In this document: piece after piece, positions 26,608-35,004 of the stretch
How the letters are laid out: every line of letters begins with the position of its first letter
Numbering within the stretch: the stretch's first letter is position 1
Source of the DNA: Alphaproteobacteria bacterium
GTDB taxonomy: Bacteria; Pseudomonadota; Alphaproteobacteria; UBA2966
NCBI GenBank assembly: GCA_018650465.1
Contig: JABIFY010000027.1
Coordinates: forward strand, 1-64,000
Reading direction: 5' to 3'
DNA: 64,000 nucleotides
Position numbers and translations under genes: made by a program
The notes under the pieces: model-generated
Seen by the model: only the letters and a program-made list of their open reading frames with translations
Databases searched by the model: none
Told to the model about the DNA's origin: nothing

Positions 26608-27033
26608 ATGGCATTTTTTGAAGAAGTCGGTGGTAAACCAGTTATCGAACGTGTTCATACACTTCTCTATAACAAACTGTTGTCGCATCCCTGGTTAAAG
26701 GGATATTTTGTTGGCGTTAGACGATCTCATCTGGAAGACCAGCAAACAGATTTCATGAGTGATTTGTTTGGTGTGGAGCCGAAGGTTTATTTCGGTCGCT
26801 TTCCCATGCCGGCGCATCAGCATCTCTTTATTACCGAAGAAGTCTTTATGGTTCGCCACAAGCTGCTGGCCGATTCGTTGATAGAAGCGAAGATTTCTGC
26901 TGAGCATCAGGAGCGTTGGCTGAAATATGATATGGGCATGAAAAGGACTGTCGTCAAAACATCGGTGGATGAATGTGAAAAACGCTATAACTCCGACACT
27001 ATTATCGACATCCCCAAACCGGCTGGCATGTAA
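26608..27033 (+). CDS. Truncated-haemoglobin-like protein
   Basis: A 141-residue protein with the 2-over-2 globin pattern: 'FFEEVGGKPVIERVHTLLY' (helix A/B, with Tyr21 at the usual B10-like place), 'LLSHPWLKGYFVGV', 'HLEDQQTDFMSDLFG' (helix E, distal Gln candidates), then 'GRFPMPAHQHLFIT' giving the proximal histidine candidate H70. It has about 20 extra C-terminal residues. GGAAGG precedes the ATG. Likely roles are NO or O2 chemistry with electrons from the upstream reductase. Assignment rests on motif spacing, not on a search. Confidence 0.78.
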   Translation: MAFFEEVGGKPVIERVHTLLYNKLLSHPWLKGYFVGVRRSHLEDQQTDFMSDLFGVEPKVYFGRFPMPAHQHLFITEEVFMVRHKLLADSLIEAKISAEHQERWLKYDMGMKRTVVKTSVDECEKRYNSDTIIDIPKPAGM

Positions 27034-27039
27034 TCAGGG

Positions 27040-28446
27040 CTACATCAGCCCGAACCAGGTCAGCGTCGCCCCCAACGAGGCAATCACGAACCCGGCGGAA
27101 TAGCTGAAAGGCCCGTTCCAGCGCCAGGCGACAGTCAGATTATTTTCCTTTGTCAGCCTCGAAATATATAGCACCGTGGCAGACGTCGGAGACATGTTGG
27201 TGCCCAGACCCCACAGGGCCAGAAGGGACAGCACCATGACCGAAGGTGAAACCCCCAACAGTTCGGGTGTCAGAAACTGACTGAACAGAATGATCGTGAT
27301 GACCGGGTGTATGCCCACTGCACCAAAAGTCAGGTAAGTGAACGCCAATAGCAAAAGCATGCCCCAGGTTCCGAATTCCAGATCGCCGACAAAAGCGGTA
27401 ATCAGGTCGGGATCGAATATACCTGCGATGCCAACGCCCATGGTATTGGCCGCCGTAAACAGCACAATTTCGCTGCGAATATTCTTTAATCCGGCAATGG
27501 CCCGATAGGCGAACCCGGCGCTCTGGGCCATCCGTTCCGATGGTTTGTACAAAGATGCCCGCCAAACCAGGGCAAGGGGTGGGGCGACCAAGCCCAAGGC
27601 AATGGGTATAGTGATGCCGGAGCCTTCGACCATCAGAATGATCAGGGCAAACAGGGTGCCCAGAATGCCGCCGGTTCTCAACCAGGCAAGGCCGGTAACT
27701 TTTGTTGGTTCTGGTCGGTCTGCCGTGACCAAAGGTGCCGGGTTAAACAGTTTGTCCAGTCCCCAGCTCAGGCTCCACAGGATAAGGGCAAGGCATATGC
27801 CGTAGGGTGCCACTTCTAACCATTTGACCTGGGGCCAGGCCGCAAAAATCACAACCGCGCCAACAAACACCGGCGACCAGCACGGCACCAGGGCAAACCC
27901 CTGGGCCATGGCCCGTCCCAGCCTACGGCGCAGACGTGGCGGATGTTTGTCGCTGATCATGCCGGACAACAGTGAAATACCCGCCAGATTGAAAGCGAGG
28001 CCCAATCCATGGGCGGCGACCCCCAGATAGGCAAACCGACGCCCAGGTCCCTGGGTCAGCACCATTTCCCGGATCATGCGCAGGGACGGGCTTTCCCGTG
28101 CCGGAACCGCCAACCAGGCCACAGATCCAAACAGCACCAGGAAAACCCGTGTCCGGCTGATGCCTTCCCAGAGATTATTCCAGGCGATATCCAGGCTTGA
28201 GGCCGCCAGTAAACCAATGGCCAGCAGCAGGGCCGACATGATCATGGGAATGCGTTCTGTCCGCCGATATTCAAGAACGATGAACGCCAGCATCAACCAG
28301 TTGGCCAGGCTATCGAGCGCATGAAGCGGCCAGATCGCCTCAAGGATTGTCAGAATGTAGGCAGCAAAATATAGAAGCGACGGCAGAGACCAAGGCTCAT
28401 GCATTTGATCTGTCTGTTCGGTGATTTGTTCGGCATTGGTACTCAT
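27040..28446 (-). CDS. Polytopic membrane protein, ion-transporter-like
   Basis: A 468-residue protein with roughly eleven to twelve hydrophobic segments and a short cytoplasmic Gln/Glu-rich N-terminus. The C-terminal half has re-entrant-loop-like sequences 'YLTFGAVGIHPVITIILFSQ' and 'LWGLGTNMSPTSATVLYI', reminiscent of the ion-transporter superfamily that includes DctM and SLC13-type anion carriers; I cannot place it in a named family. Its ATG overlaps the stop of the upstream dehydrogenase-like gene (ATGA), so the two proteins probably serve one pathway, perhaps import of that enzyme's substrate. It ends six bases from the convergent haemoglobin gene. Confidence 0.75.
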   Translation of the reverse strand: MSTNAEQITEQTDQMHEPWSLPSLLYFAAYILTILEAIWPLHALDSLANWLMLAFIVLEYRRTERIPMIMSALLLAIGLLAASSLDIAWNNLWEGISRTRVFLVLFGSVAWLAVPARESPSLRMIREMVLTQGPGRRFAYLGVAAHGLGLAFNLAGISLLSGMISDKHPPRLRRRLGRAMAQGFALVPCWSPVFVGAVVIFAAWPQVKWLEVAPYGICLALILWSLSWGLDKLFNPAPLVTADRPEPTKVTGLAWLRTGGILGTLFALIILMVEGSGITIPIALGLVAPPLALVWRASLYKPSERMAQSAGFAYRAIAGLKNIRSEIVLFTAANTMGVGIAGIFDPDLITAFVGDLEFGTWGMLLLLAFTYLTFGAVGIHPVITIILFSQFLTPELLGVSPSVMVLSLLALWGLGTNMSPTSATVLYISRLTKENNLTVAWRWNGPFSYSAGFVIASLGATLTWFGLM

Positions 28447-29846
28447 CGTCCGGCAGGCATCCCGAAGAAGCGATCTTGTTCCTGGCGCAGTTGAACCAGG
28501 CGTGAGGTCTCTGGCAAATCCACGGCGTCCGCCGTGATCATCTCGCCCTGCGCCACATCCCGCTTTAGTGTCTGATGCAGGGCGAGGTAATAGGGGAGGG
28601 GATTTTGATCCGTGACTGGTGTCGCGTCGGCCAGAAAACTGTCGACCCCGTGCATTGTGTGGTGATGGGGATCAGAAATCTCGAACTTCATACCCGCTTT
28701 CAGGGGTGCGACGGCGCGGGCGACCAGATCGACAACCGGGCGCGGATCCGCACCACCTGTTGAGCGGCCCAGACGTACCGCCGACAACATGGATATCGGT
28801 GCCTCCAGGCCCAGCAGGTGTTGTGGGTTATAGAGCAAGGCATGGTCATTGGCTCGACTGACCGGGATGCCCTTGCCTTTCAGGGTTTTCCAGGTGCCTT
28901 CGTCACTGCAACGCACAACAATGAAAACACCACCGGCAAAGCTGGCTTCATCAGGACGGCGCAAACAATTAAAGACATCAACGACGCCGGACCGCTGCAG
29001 CATGCCGCCAAAGGCAGCGGGGCGCAGAATTTCCGGGACTTCAACTGTGCGACAGATCGGCGCGTGGAAATCGCTGCGATCAGGCTTCAGGCCGATGGCA
29101 TTGCAAACCACGCCCATTTCGCAATAGTCCGGCACGATGCGTCGCGGGAAAGCTGATAATTGCTCAGCCCGTGCGGCCAGGGTTTCTGCAAGGTCGCTGG
29201 ATGGCAATTGCCAAAGCTGGTCAAAGTCCGGCACGTTGACAACTTGATCTCGCCAGCTCACTGATTTCTGCGCCGGGTCATAGACAAAGTCATATTCGCT
29301 GGATTTGCCCGCGGTCACAATTTCAAGACCCAGCACCCGGGCCCATGTGACCAGGCCAATGAGCAAGCTGGGTTGGTCGCCATCAATGGGTGTGTAGGTT
29401 AAACCAGCTGCCTGCGCCCGGTGATGCAGGATGGGGCCGACAACAGAATCTGCTTCTTTGCTGACCATAGCGATGTGACGACCGTGGTCGATGGCTGCGA
29501 TGGCATTGGTGGCAGCAACCTCTGGCACGCCGGTGGCCTCAACGACGATATCAATGTTCAGATCATTGATCAGGGTGGCGTCTTCCAGAATAACCGTCTT
29601 GCCGGCATCGAACGCAGATTGCGCGGCCTTAACCGTATCGCAGACGGAAATTTGATCAGCATCGACCCCGGCGGCCACGGCAGCTGCGCGCGCACGTGCC
29701 GTATCCTGATCACACAATACCCGCACATTCAGGGAGGGCATGCGCTGGCCCTGGGCGATCAGGGACGCACCGAATTCACCAACCCCGATCAAGGCAGATT
29801 CAACCGGCTTGTCATCCGCGCCGGCAAACAGCATCTCAAAGTTCAT
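28443..29846 (-). CDS. Homoserine dehydrogenase-like oxidoreductase with C-terminal SAF domain
   Basis: A 467-residue protein: N-terminal Rossmann domain ('ALIGVGEFGASLIAQGQ', 'DIVVEATGVPEVAATNAI'), a middle catalytic-like domain, and a C-terminal SAF-like stretch after about residue 390 ('LKRDVAQGEMITADAVD'). Proteins of this shape are often annotated as homoserine dehydrogenase-like or, misleadingly, FlgA because of the SAF part. True homoserine dehydrogenase is unlikely given the SAF domain and the catabolic setting with a permease downstream and an SDR upstream. The substrate is unknown; a branched sugar acid or polyol derivative is a guess from general context only. Confidence 0.75.
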   Translation of the reverse strand: MNFEMLFAGADDKPVESALIGVGEFGASLIAQGQRMPSLNVRVLCDQDTARARAAAVAAGVDADQISVCDTVKAAQSAFDAGKTVILEDATLINDLNIDIVVEATGVPEVAATNAIAAIDHGRHIAMVSKEADSVVGPILHHRAQAAGLTYTPIDGDQPSLLIGLVTWARVLGLEIVTAGKSSEYDFVYDPAQKSVSWRDQVVNVPDFDQLWQLPSSDLAETLAARAEQLSAFPRRIVPDYCEMGVVCNAIGLKPDRSDFHAPICRTVEVPEILRPAAFGGMLQRSGVVDVFNCLRRPDEASFAGGVFIVVRCSDEGTWKTLKGKGIPVSRANDHALLYNPQHLLGLEAPISMLSAVRLGRSTGGADPRPVVDLVARAVAPLKAGMKFEISDPHHHTMHGVDSFLADATPVTDQNPLPYYLALHQTLKRDVAQGEMITADAVDLPETSRLVQLRQEQDRFFGMPAGR

Positions 29847-29848
29847 GA

Positions 29849-30685
29849 TCAGACAGCGTCAAAAGCGGCCTGCAAAGCCCCCATGCCTTCCTGGTGGGCC
29901 GACCACTGACGCCCGCCCAACAAGCCACCATCCACAACGATGTCGCGGGCGCTGATAAACGAGGCGTCGTCACTGGCCAGGAACAAAGCCATCTGGGCGA
30001 TATCTTCCGGCATGCCTGCCCGTTTGATCGGCTGCATATTGGTGATGGCCTGTTTCATGAGCTCGGCCGTGCCTTCGGCCTTTTCTTCGTCCAGACCAAA
30101 CGCCTTGCCAAAAATTCCAGTGGCAATGCCGCCCGGCGAAATTGAATTGACCCGAACGCCACTTTCAGCCAATTCCATGGCCACGCATCTAGTCAGATGG
30201 ATGACTGCCGCCTTGGCCGCCGAATAAGTCATGGACGACGACCAGCCTGCCTGATGACCCGCGACGCTGCCATTATTGATAATCGAGCCTGATCCCTGGC
30301 CCATCATAACAGGGGCCGCGTGTTTCATGCATTGGGCAACACTTGCCACCAGGGTATCCATAGCCCGGTGATAAGCAGGCATATCCAGGTCAACGATTGA
30401 TCCTCTGGGGGCGGGGCCACCGGCGTTGTTAAACATCACATCCAGTCGGCCATGACGGCGCACGGTTTCTTCAACCAGATGCGCAACCTCTGATTCTATC
30501 GTCACATCCGCCTTAATGAATTCGACAGCATCGCCCAGGTCCCTGGAGATCTGCTCGCCGCGATCCAAACGGCGTCCGCAAAAGACGACCGTCGCACCTT
30601 CATTGGCAAATACCTTTGCTGTGTGAGCGCCGATGCCACTGGTGCCACCTGTAATGATCGCAATCTTGCCGTCCAGCCGTGCCAT
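29849..30685 (-). CDS. Short-chain dehydrogenase/reductase
   Basis: Classical SDR of 278 residues. Visible: 'ITGGTSGIGAHTAKVFANEG' (cofactor), 'DVMFNNAGGPAPRG', 'IINNGSVAGHQAGWSSSMTY' containing the catalytic Ser and, with the next residues 'SAAK', the Tyr-x3-Lys pair, and 'VNSISPGGIATGIFGKAFG'. Cofactor probably NAD(H), as Arg-Arg-Leu-Asp after strand 2 is ambiguous. It lies two bases before the SAF-type dehydrogenase gene and is the first gene of a three-gene unit with it and the permease. Substrate unknown. Confidence 0.9.
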   Translation of the reverse strand: MARLDGKIAIITGGTSGIGAHTAKVFANEGATVVFCGRRLDRGEQISRDLGDAVEFIKADVTIESEVAHLVEETVRRHGRLDVMFNNAGGPAPRGSIVDLDMPAYHRAMDTLVASVAQCMKHAAPVMMGQGSGSIINNGSVAGHQAGWSSSMTYSAAKAAVIHLTRCVAMELAESGVRVNSISPGGIATGIFGKAFGLDEEKAEGTAELMKQAITNMQPIKRAGMPEDIAQMALFLASDDASFISARDIVVDGGLLGGRQWSAHQEGMGALQAAFDAV

Positions 30686-30761
30686 AAATCTTCCCCTGCA
30701 AAAAATGTTAGCTTAGCACAAACAGGGACGGGCATTGCCAGCGCCTTGAGTAATTATGCGT

Positions 30762-31472
30762 TCAATAACTTTCAGGCAGGGTTGTAAACAGACGGCGGAC
30801 GACGTCGTGGATCATGCTGGGCAACATATCGCGGTCGTCCATAAACTGACCGGCCCGGACGGTATCCACAACCAGCCCCACAGGAGACAGAGGCAAACCA
30901 CCCCCTGTCCGACTGGTCCTGTGCCTGGCTTGCCACAGAATATCATCCTTGCCGAAACGTTTCAGGGTCAGCGCCAGGCCAATGTTTCGGGCCCCAAAGG
31001 CCAGTAAAAAAGTCTCACTGGCCGATGTCAGTTTCCATGTCAGAACGGCCCGACAGCGCGTTTTCCAGGCAAAGGCCCGGGCATCCCCAGGGTGATCCAG
31101 GTCGAGCTTTTGTTTTGCGAGCAGGCGTTGTAATTGGGCCGGTCCTATCACCCGGTCAAACTTGGCTTGGAGGTGAATGGTGACGGCCTGCCCGACGTCT
31201 GCTGCCAGAACAGACCGGGCACTGCTGGCATCGGCGGACCGAATGACAACGCAGGCAGGTGGGTCTCGGTCATAATCTTGCGACAGGCTAAAGATGACAC
31301 GCTGGCCATCATCCTGGATCGGGGTGGGCGGATGCTGGGTGTTTGTTGAGGCCCCGGACGTATTGCGCGGTGACCCCATGGGTTCTCGTTCAACTGAATA
31401 TCCACCGGCCATGCAGCCCGCCAACAATGATGACGCAATCAGGATCAGCAAATGGCTTTTAATAACAGACAT
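30762..31472 (-). CDS. Lipoprotein, CsgG/LpoB-like fold candidate (envelope cluster)
   Basis: About 236 residues from the ATG at 31472, which has GGAG nine bases upstream; the longer frame begins at a TTG. Residues 1-20 are a lipoprotein signal with lipobox 'LLAGC' (C20). The mature part alternates strands and helices: 'VGQAVTIHLQAKFDRVIGPA', 'LQRLLAKQKLDLD', 'RAVLTWKLTSASETFLLAFG', similar in rhythm to CsgG/LpoB-type envelope proteins. This is weak pattern evidence. It is the last gene of the middle operon and overlaps the preceding gene's stop by four-base coupling. No known name. Confidence 0.7.
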   Translation of the reverse strand: MSVIKSHLLILIASSLLAGCMAGGYSVEREPMGSPRNTSGASTNTQHPPTPIQDDGQRVIFSLSQDYDRDPPACVVIRSADASSARSVLAADVGQAVTIHLQAKFDRVIGPAQLQRLLAKQKLDLDHPGDARAFAWKTRCRAVLTWKLTSASETFLLAFGARNIGLALTLKRFGKDDILWQARHRTSRTGGGLPLSPVGLVVDTVRAGQFMDDRDMLPSMIHDVVRRLFTTLPESY

Positions 31473-31474
31473 GA

Positions 31475-32536
31475 TCAGGTGCTCCGGCAATGACGCACAG
31501 CGGACAAGTCGATAATGCCAGCGATCAGAACCCCGTCGACACGGAAGTCGCGAATGCGCAAGCGTGATCCGCTCAAGTCATAGCTGGCCGTAATGGAGAT
31601 GGCGGTGTCATAGCGGCTGCCCACCAGGTTTTGCAGGGCCCCCAGGGTCAGGGCATCGACACGACGGGGAAATATATGAACTTCGCTACCGACAGGGCCG
31701 TGACGTTGCCTGATTTGGCGGACTGTCTGTCGTTCTGCCTCTGGCAGGCGACCAGCGGTCTGGCGCACAAAACCGCTGTAGTAGTCACGATTGGGCCGCC
31801 AGGATTCACCCCGGCGAGACTCCGCCACAAAAAGTTGACCACGTCCGTCCATCAGGGCCAATTGCATGCCAAAACACTGGCGCAGTTGTTGTGAAAGGCG
31901 CGCTCTCGCCTGCCGTCCACCAGGCCAACTGATTTGAAGCATCGGGCCTTTGCCATGCTCCAGTACCCTCAGCAAGGCCCGGCCCTTGCTTGCCGTTTTA
32001 ATGCTGGCGTAGTGGACCGTTTGACGTGGTTTGGCAGGCGTGGGGGAAGTCTGTTGGCGCAACACCGGCGAAATTTTTCTTTTGACAATTTCCGGCTTCG
32101 CGGGAACTGGCTTTGGATCAGGTTGTGGCTTCAAGACCGGCCGATCAGCCAACAGATCGGGCGACTGGAGGATGGGCGCAGGTTTTTTTGGTTGTAGTGG
32201 GATGGGGGGGGCAGGGTGCTTGGCGGCTGTTACAATCTTTGCTTCAGGCTGAAGCGCCTGAATTACCGAAGCCGGAGAAACGGCCGGCGCTGTGGCTGTT
32301 TCCTGATGCCGGACGACAACTGGTGGCGGCGGCATCATGACAACAGTTTGTGTTTTGTCGTGTACGGGCTCGGAGGTTGCGACGAGCACCTGTTCAGTCT
32401 TTTCGATCTTTTTTTCCTGTGCAGGCCTGATCGTTTCCTTGGGAACAGGCACCTGCCAGACCAGCAGTCCAGCCAGGAACAAAGTCAGGGCGACGGACAG
32501 CCGTGTCTGGGTTTTTGATGAGGACAGAAAAGACAT
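31475..32536 (-). CDS. TonB/TolA-like architecture protein of unknown function (envelope cluster)
   Basis: A 353-residue protein with one N-terminal membrane helix (about 13-29, 'VALTLFLAGLLVWQ'), a Pro/Lys/Ala-rich periplasmic linker of about 130 residues, and a C-terminal globular part (about 175-350) containing 'MLQISWPGGRQARARLSQQL' and two Cys (one in 'RQCFGMQ', one four residues from the end). The shape, not the sequence, recalls TonB/TolA/GspC-type connectors that span the periplasm. It sits downstream of an ExbB-like candidate and of another short anchored protein. Function unknown. Confidence 0.72.
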   Translation of the reverse strand: MSFLSSSKTQTRLSVALTLFLAGLLVWQVPVPKETIRPAQEKKIEKTEQVLVATSEPVHDKTQTVVMMPPPPVVVRHQETATAPAVSPASVIQALQPEAKIVTAAKHPAPPIPLQPKKPAPILQSPDLLADRPVLKPQPDPKPVPAKPEIVKRKISPVLRQQTSPTPAKPRQTVHYASIKTASKGRALLRVLEHGKGPMLQISWPGGRQARARLSQQLRQCFGMQLALMDGRGQLFVAESRRGESWRPNRDYYSGFVRQTAGRLPEAERQTVRQIRQRHGPVGSEVHIFPRRVDALTLGALQNLVGSRYDTAISITASYDLSGSRLRIRDFRVDGVLIAGIIDLSAVRHCRST

Positions 32537-32554
32537 CTGAATATGCCGTTCAAA

Positions 32555-33157
32555 CTACTGTTTGACCGTATCAAGGAACCGCAGTTCCATATCTTCGGCC
32601 AGGCGCAACAACTCACGACGGCGCTCACGCGGTGTCATGAATTTGGGTTGGGCCGGTTCATTGGCTGCAACTTCTTGCTCACCCGTAACTTCACCCAAAA
32701 CTTCGGCCCGACGGCGGGCAGCAGCCGGGTCCTTGCGGGCGACGCTGGCGGCTTTGTCTGCATCAATTTGCACGGCAGACCTGGCAGGAATTTCAGGGGC
32801 TGCGGCAACTTCAACTTCCTGGCCCTTTGGCGCAGGTGCTTGTCGAACCATTGCTGGCTTGGCGATAGGTGTTGGTGCTTTGGCCGCTTTTAAAGGTGCT
32901 GAAGCGAGGGGCATTGGCGCCGGTTTGACAACAGCCACCTTTGCTTCCTTTGCGGCTTTTGGCGCAAGTGCAGTTTCTGCTTTTTCTTGCAAAATTTCTT
33001 TGCTTACCGCCACCGTATCAAGCGCCTTGCTCCAGGCGGCATCGGCACTGGCGGTCAATTTGGCGACAACGTCGTGATTGCGAATTTCCGGTTTATCGCT
33101 CAGAAACAGATAGCCAAGGGCGGCGGCGACGACGATATTGAAGGTCAGGAATTTCAT
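32555..33157 (-). CDS. Membrane-anchored Ala/Lys/Pro-rich protein (envelope cluster)
   Basis: A 200-residue protein with an N-terminal membrane anchor ('FNIVVAAALGYLFLS'), a helical stretch, a low-complexity Ala/Pro/Lys region (about 60-120), and a charged helical C-terminus 'TPRERRRELLRLAEDMELRF'. The ATG overlaps the stop of the ExbB-like gene upstream (ATGA) and has GGGAGA eight bases before it. I recognise no family. Tight coupling to the membrane-channel candidate suggests they work as a complex. Confidence 0.7.
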   Translation of the reverse strand: MKFLTFNIVVAAALGYLFLSDKPEIRNHDVVAKLTASADAAWSKALDTVAVSKEILQEKAETALAPKAAKEAKVAVVKPAPMPLASAPLKAAKAPTPIAKPAMVRQAPAPKGQEVEVAAAPEIPARSAVQIDADKAASVARKDPAAARRRAEVLGEVTGEQEVAANEPAQPKFMTPRERRRELLRLAEDMELRFLDTVKQ

Positions 33158-33702
33158 GAGTTTTCTCCCGGATAATAGGGCAGGGTACGGGCGCTTGAGG
33201 CCGTCCAGCTGGCGTGACTGATCAGTAACAAGGCACGTAGGATCGCGGCGGAGGGTAAGCCGACAACAGTGGTCATAAAGGCCATGCTGAAATGGCCGGT
33301 CAGACCCTGAATGACGGTTTGAATGGTTTCGGTAGTCAGGGGTTGATCGGCAAGGCTGCCGATACCGAGGCTGATCCCCAACAAGGTATAGGTCAGGGCG
33401 AGTGTGGCTACACCACTGGCCGCATGCATGCCGGATTCAAGCCAGGGCGCAGCCCGGATGCTGTCATCCCGCAGTTGACCCAGGCGTACCCAGCAGAACA
33501 GTGTGGTGGCAACCAGCAGCAGATACAGCACCGTGAAGGTGGGACCAAAGACGTCCTGAGCCAATTGGGCAAAGTCACGTGCCTCAAACGATCCGGTGCC
33601 CGATGCCACCGCAACAGCAATGACGACGCCGCCCAGTAAATAACTTGTGGTCCGCGACGCTGTGCTGAACAGGGAGACCCTCCCCCTTGCCTTGGCAGAC
33701 AT
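33154..33702 (-). CDS. ExbB/TolQ/MotA-like membrane protein candidate (envelope cluster)
   Basis: A 182-residue protein with about four hydrophobic segments. The last two resemble TM2 and TM3 of the MotA/TolQ/ExbB proton-channel family: 'LALTYTLLGISLGIGSL' (compare LLGLLGTVxGI), then a short loop and 'GLTGHFSMAFMTTVVGLPSA' (compare GISxALxTTxxGLxxAIP). It lacks the large cytoplasmic loop of TolQ and is shorter than the family. It starts at a TAATG junction with the preceding gene. Proton-channel function is an inference from spacing and small-residue pattern; a structure prediction would settle it. Confidence 0.62.
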   Translation of the reverse strand: MSAKARGRVSLFSTASRTTSYLLGGVVIAVAVASGTGSFEARDFAQLAQDVFGPTFTVLYLLLVATTLFCWVRLGQLRDDSIRAAPWLESGMHAASGVATLALTYTLLGISLGIGSLADQPLTTETIQTVIQGLTGHFSMAFMTTVVGLPSAAILRALLLISHASWTASSARTLPYYPGENS

Positions 33703-34109
33703 TATCTTGGCCCCGAATGCGTGGACATGATCGACTGGGTTGTCAGGCCCATGGCTGTGAACCAGTTATCCACCATCAGCATTTTCTTTTCCGTCGCGGC
33801 ATGCATCAGGAAAGTCAGGTCATAGTTTTTGAAGGCGGTGCGCACTGCCGGTGTGGGGCGGGCGGTCAGGCTGTCATCCCGCAACACGATGCGTTCCAGA
33901 TCAACCAGGCGGCGTTGCGACGCGCCAATTTTGACCAGGCGTTCATCCGGACCTAAATCTGGCATCAAGATGGCCTGCAGCACCATGGCGCGTTCCCGCT
34001 CCAGGTTTTCCACGCTGCCAGCCTGGGCCGGAGCAGTTGAAATAAATGCGATGCTTGCTGCCGCGGCGGCAATGAAGCTCAAATGACGAAGTTTTTTGGA
34101 TAAGGACAT
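33702..34109 (-). CDS. Small exported helical protein (envelope cluster)
   Basis: A 135-residue protein with a classical signal peptide ('FIAAAAASIAFISTAPAQA', cleavage after about residue 30). The mature 105 residues look helical, with 'NLERERAMVLQAILMPDLGP' and 'KIGASQRRLVDLERIVL'. No Cys, no recognised domain. Its stop overlaps the ATG of the channel candidate (TAATG) and it starts 13 bases after the previous gene. Periplasmic; function unknown. Confidence 0.68.
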   Translation of the reverse strand: MSLSKKLRHLSFIAAAAASIAFISTAPAQAGSVENLERERAMVLQAILMPDLGPDERLVKIGASQRRLVDLERIVLRDDSLTARPTPAVRTAFKNYDLTFLMHAATEKKMLMVDNWFTAMGLTTQSIMSTHSGPR

Positions 34110-34122
34110 TTCTGTCTCCCGT

Positions 34123-34995
34123 TCAATTATTCACAAAAAGATTGACGACGCTGGTGATGTCTGTGGGTTCGGTAATATCCGAGTCCGCATAATCCGAATC
34201 GGCGATTTCCTCAGACAGAACCATGGCGTCCAGGGCAACGATCTTGGCCATGAAGCCCAGGATCTGGCTTTCCTGATCAATCAGTGCCAATTCAGCTTCG
34301 GCATCGGCCACCATGCGACGGACATATTCCGGTTTGGAAATGTCATCATCCAGTGCGCTTTGGCTGTTCATGGGGTGGGATTTGATGGCGGCAACCAGCG
34401 ACTGGATAGCCTGCAGATTTTTGCCGTATTCCCGCGAATATTTACTTTCCGGCACATCGCTTTCGGCAAACAAATTCATGTCGACTTTGGATGCCGAGGC
34501 ATTGAAACGCTGGCGGGCGGCGGTTTGCTGATCTGCCAGCTTTTGTTTCGCCGGGCTCATGCCACCGGCCTTGCGATTGAGCTTGGCCAACAGCCGTTCC
34601 AGGACCCGGTGGCGGGTCGAGACCTGTTTGCGTTGCAGGTCTTGTTTTTGCTGCATCATATCCAGATAGCCGCGTTTCTCGGCGAGGAATTGATGTTTGA
34701 GTTCAATGAGCACGTCACCGTCAGCCTGTTCGATGGCTTGTTGCAGATCGGCCAGGGTCTGGGTTTTTAAGCCTATTTCCCGTTCGATATCCTGAACGGC
34801 CTGGCCCAGGGCGGAGCGGGCAAAGTCCCGGTCCAGGGATTTTTTCATGTAGGCCGGCGGCAACTTTACCAGCCGTTCACTGACTTTGGGCTGCCAGGTT
34901 GGGCTGCCAGAGTTGGCGGCGATCACCGGCGACGAAGCGAGGAGAACACCCACAAGGGCGCTGCTCGCCAGAAGTTTGAATTTGTGCATGGACAT
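34123..34995 (-). CDS. Exported coiled-coil protein (envelope cluster)
   Basis: About 290 residues, signal peptide at the N-terminus ('LLASSALVGVLLASSPVIAA'). A strong AGGAGG at 35001-35006 points to ATG 34995 (or 34989), not to the GTG at 35001. The mature protein is rich in Lys, Gln, Glu and Leu heptads ('LQQAIEQADGDVLIELKHQF', 'QQKQDLQRKQVSTRHRVLER'), so a long periplasmic coiled coil is likely, and it ends with an acidic Asp/Ser tail ('SDYADSDITEPTD'). No recognised family. Possibly a structural spacer in the envelope. Confidence 0.68.
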   Translation of the reverse strand: MSMHKFKLLASSALVGVLLASSPVIAANSGSPTWQPKVSERLVKLPPAYMKKSLDRDFARSALGQAVQDIEREIGLKTQTLADLQQAIEQADGDVLIELKHQFLAEKRGYLDMMQQKQDLQRKQVSTRHRVLERLLAKLNRKAGGMSPAKQKLADQQTAARQRFNASASKVDMNLFAESDVPESKYSREYGKNLQAIQSLVAAIKSHPMNSQSALDDDISKPEYVRRMVADAEAELALIDQESQILGFMAKIVALDAMVLSEEIADSDYADSDITEPTDITSVVNLFVNN

Positions 34996-35004
34996 CATCA
35001 CCTC

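Noticed and set aside
34096-34770. Plus-strand open frame of 224 codons opposite the coiled-coil exported protein
   Set aside because: The minus-strand gene has a perfect AGGAGG, signal peptide and operon context; the opposite frame has none.
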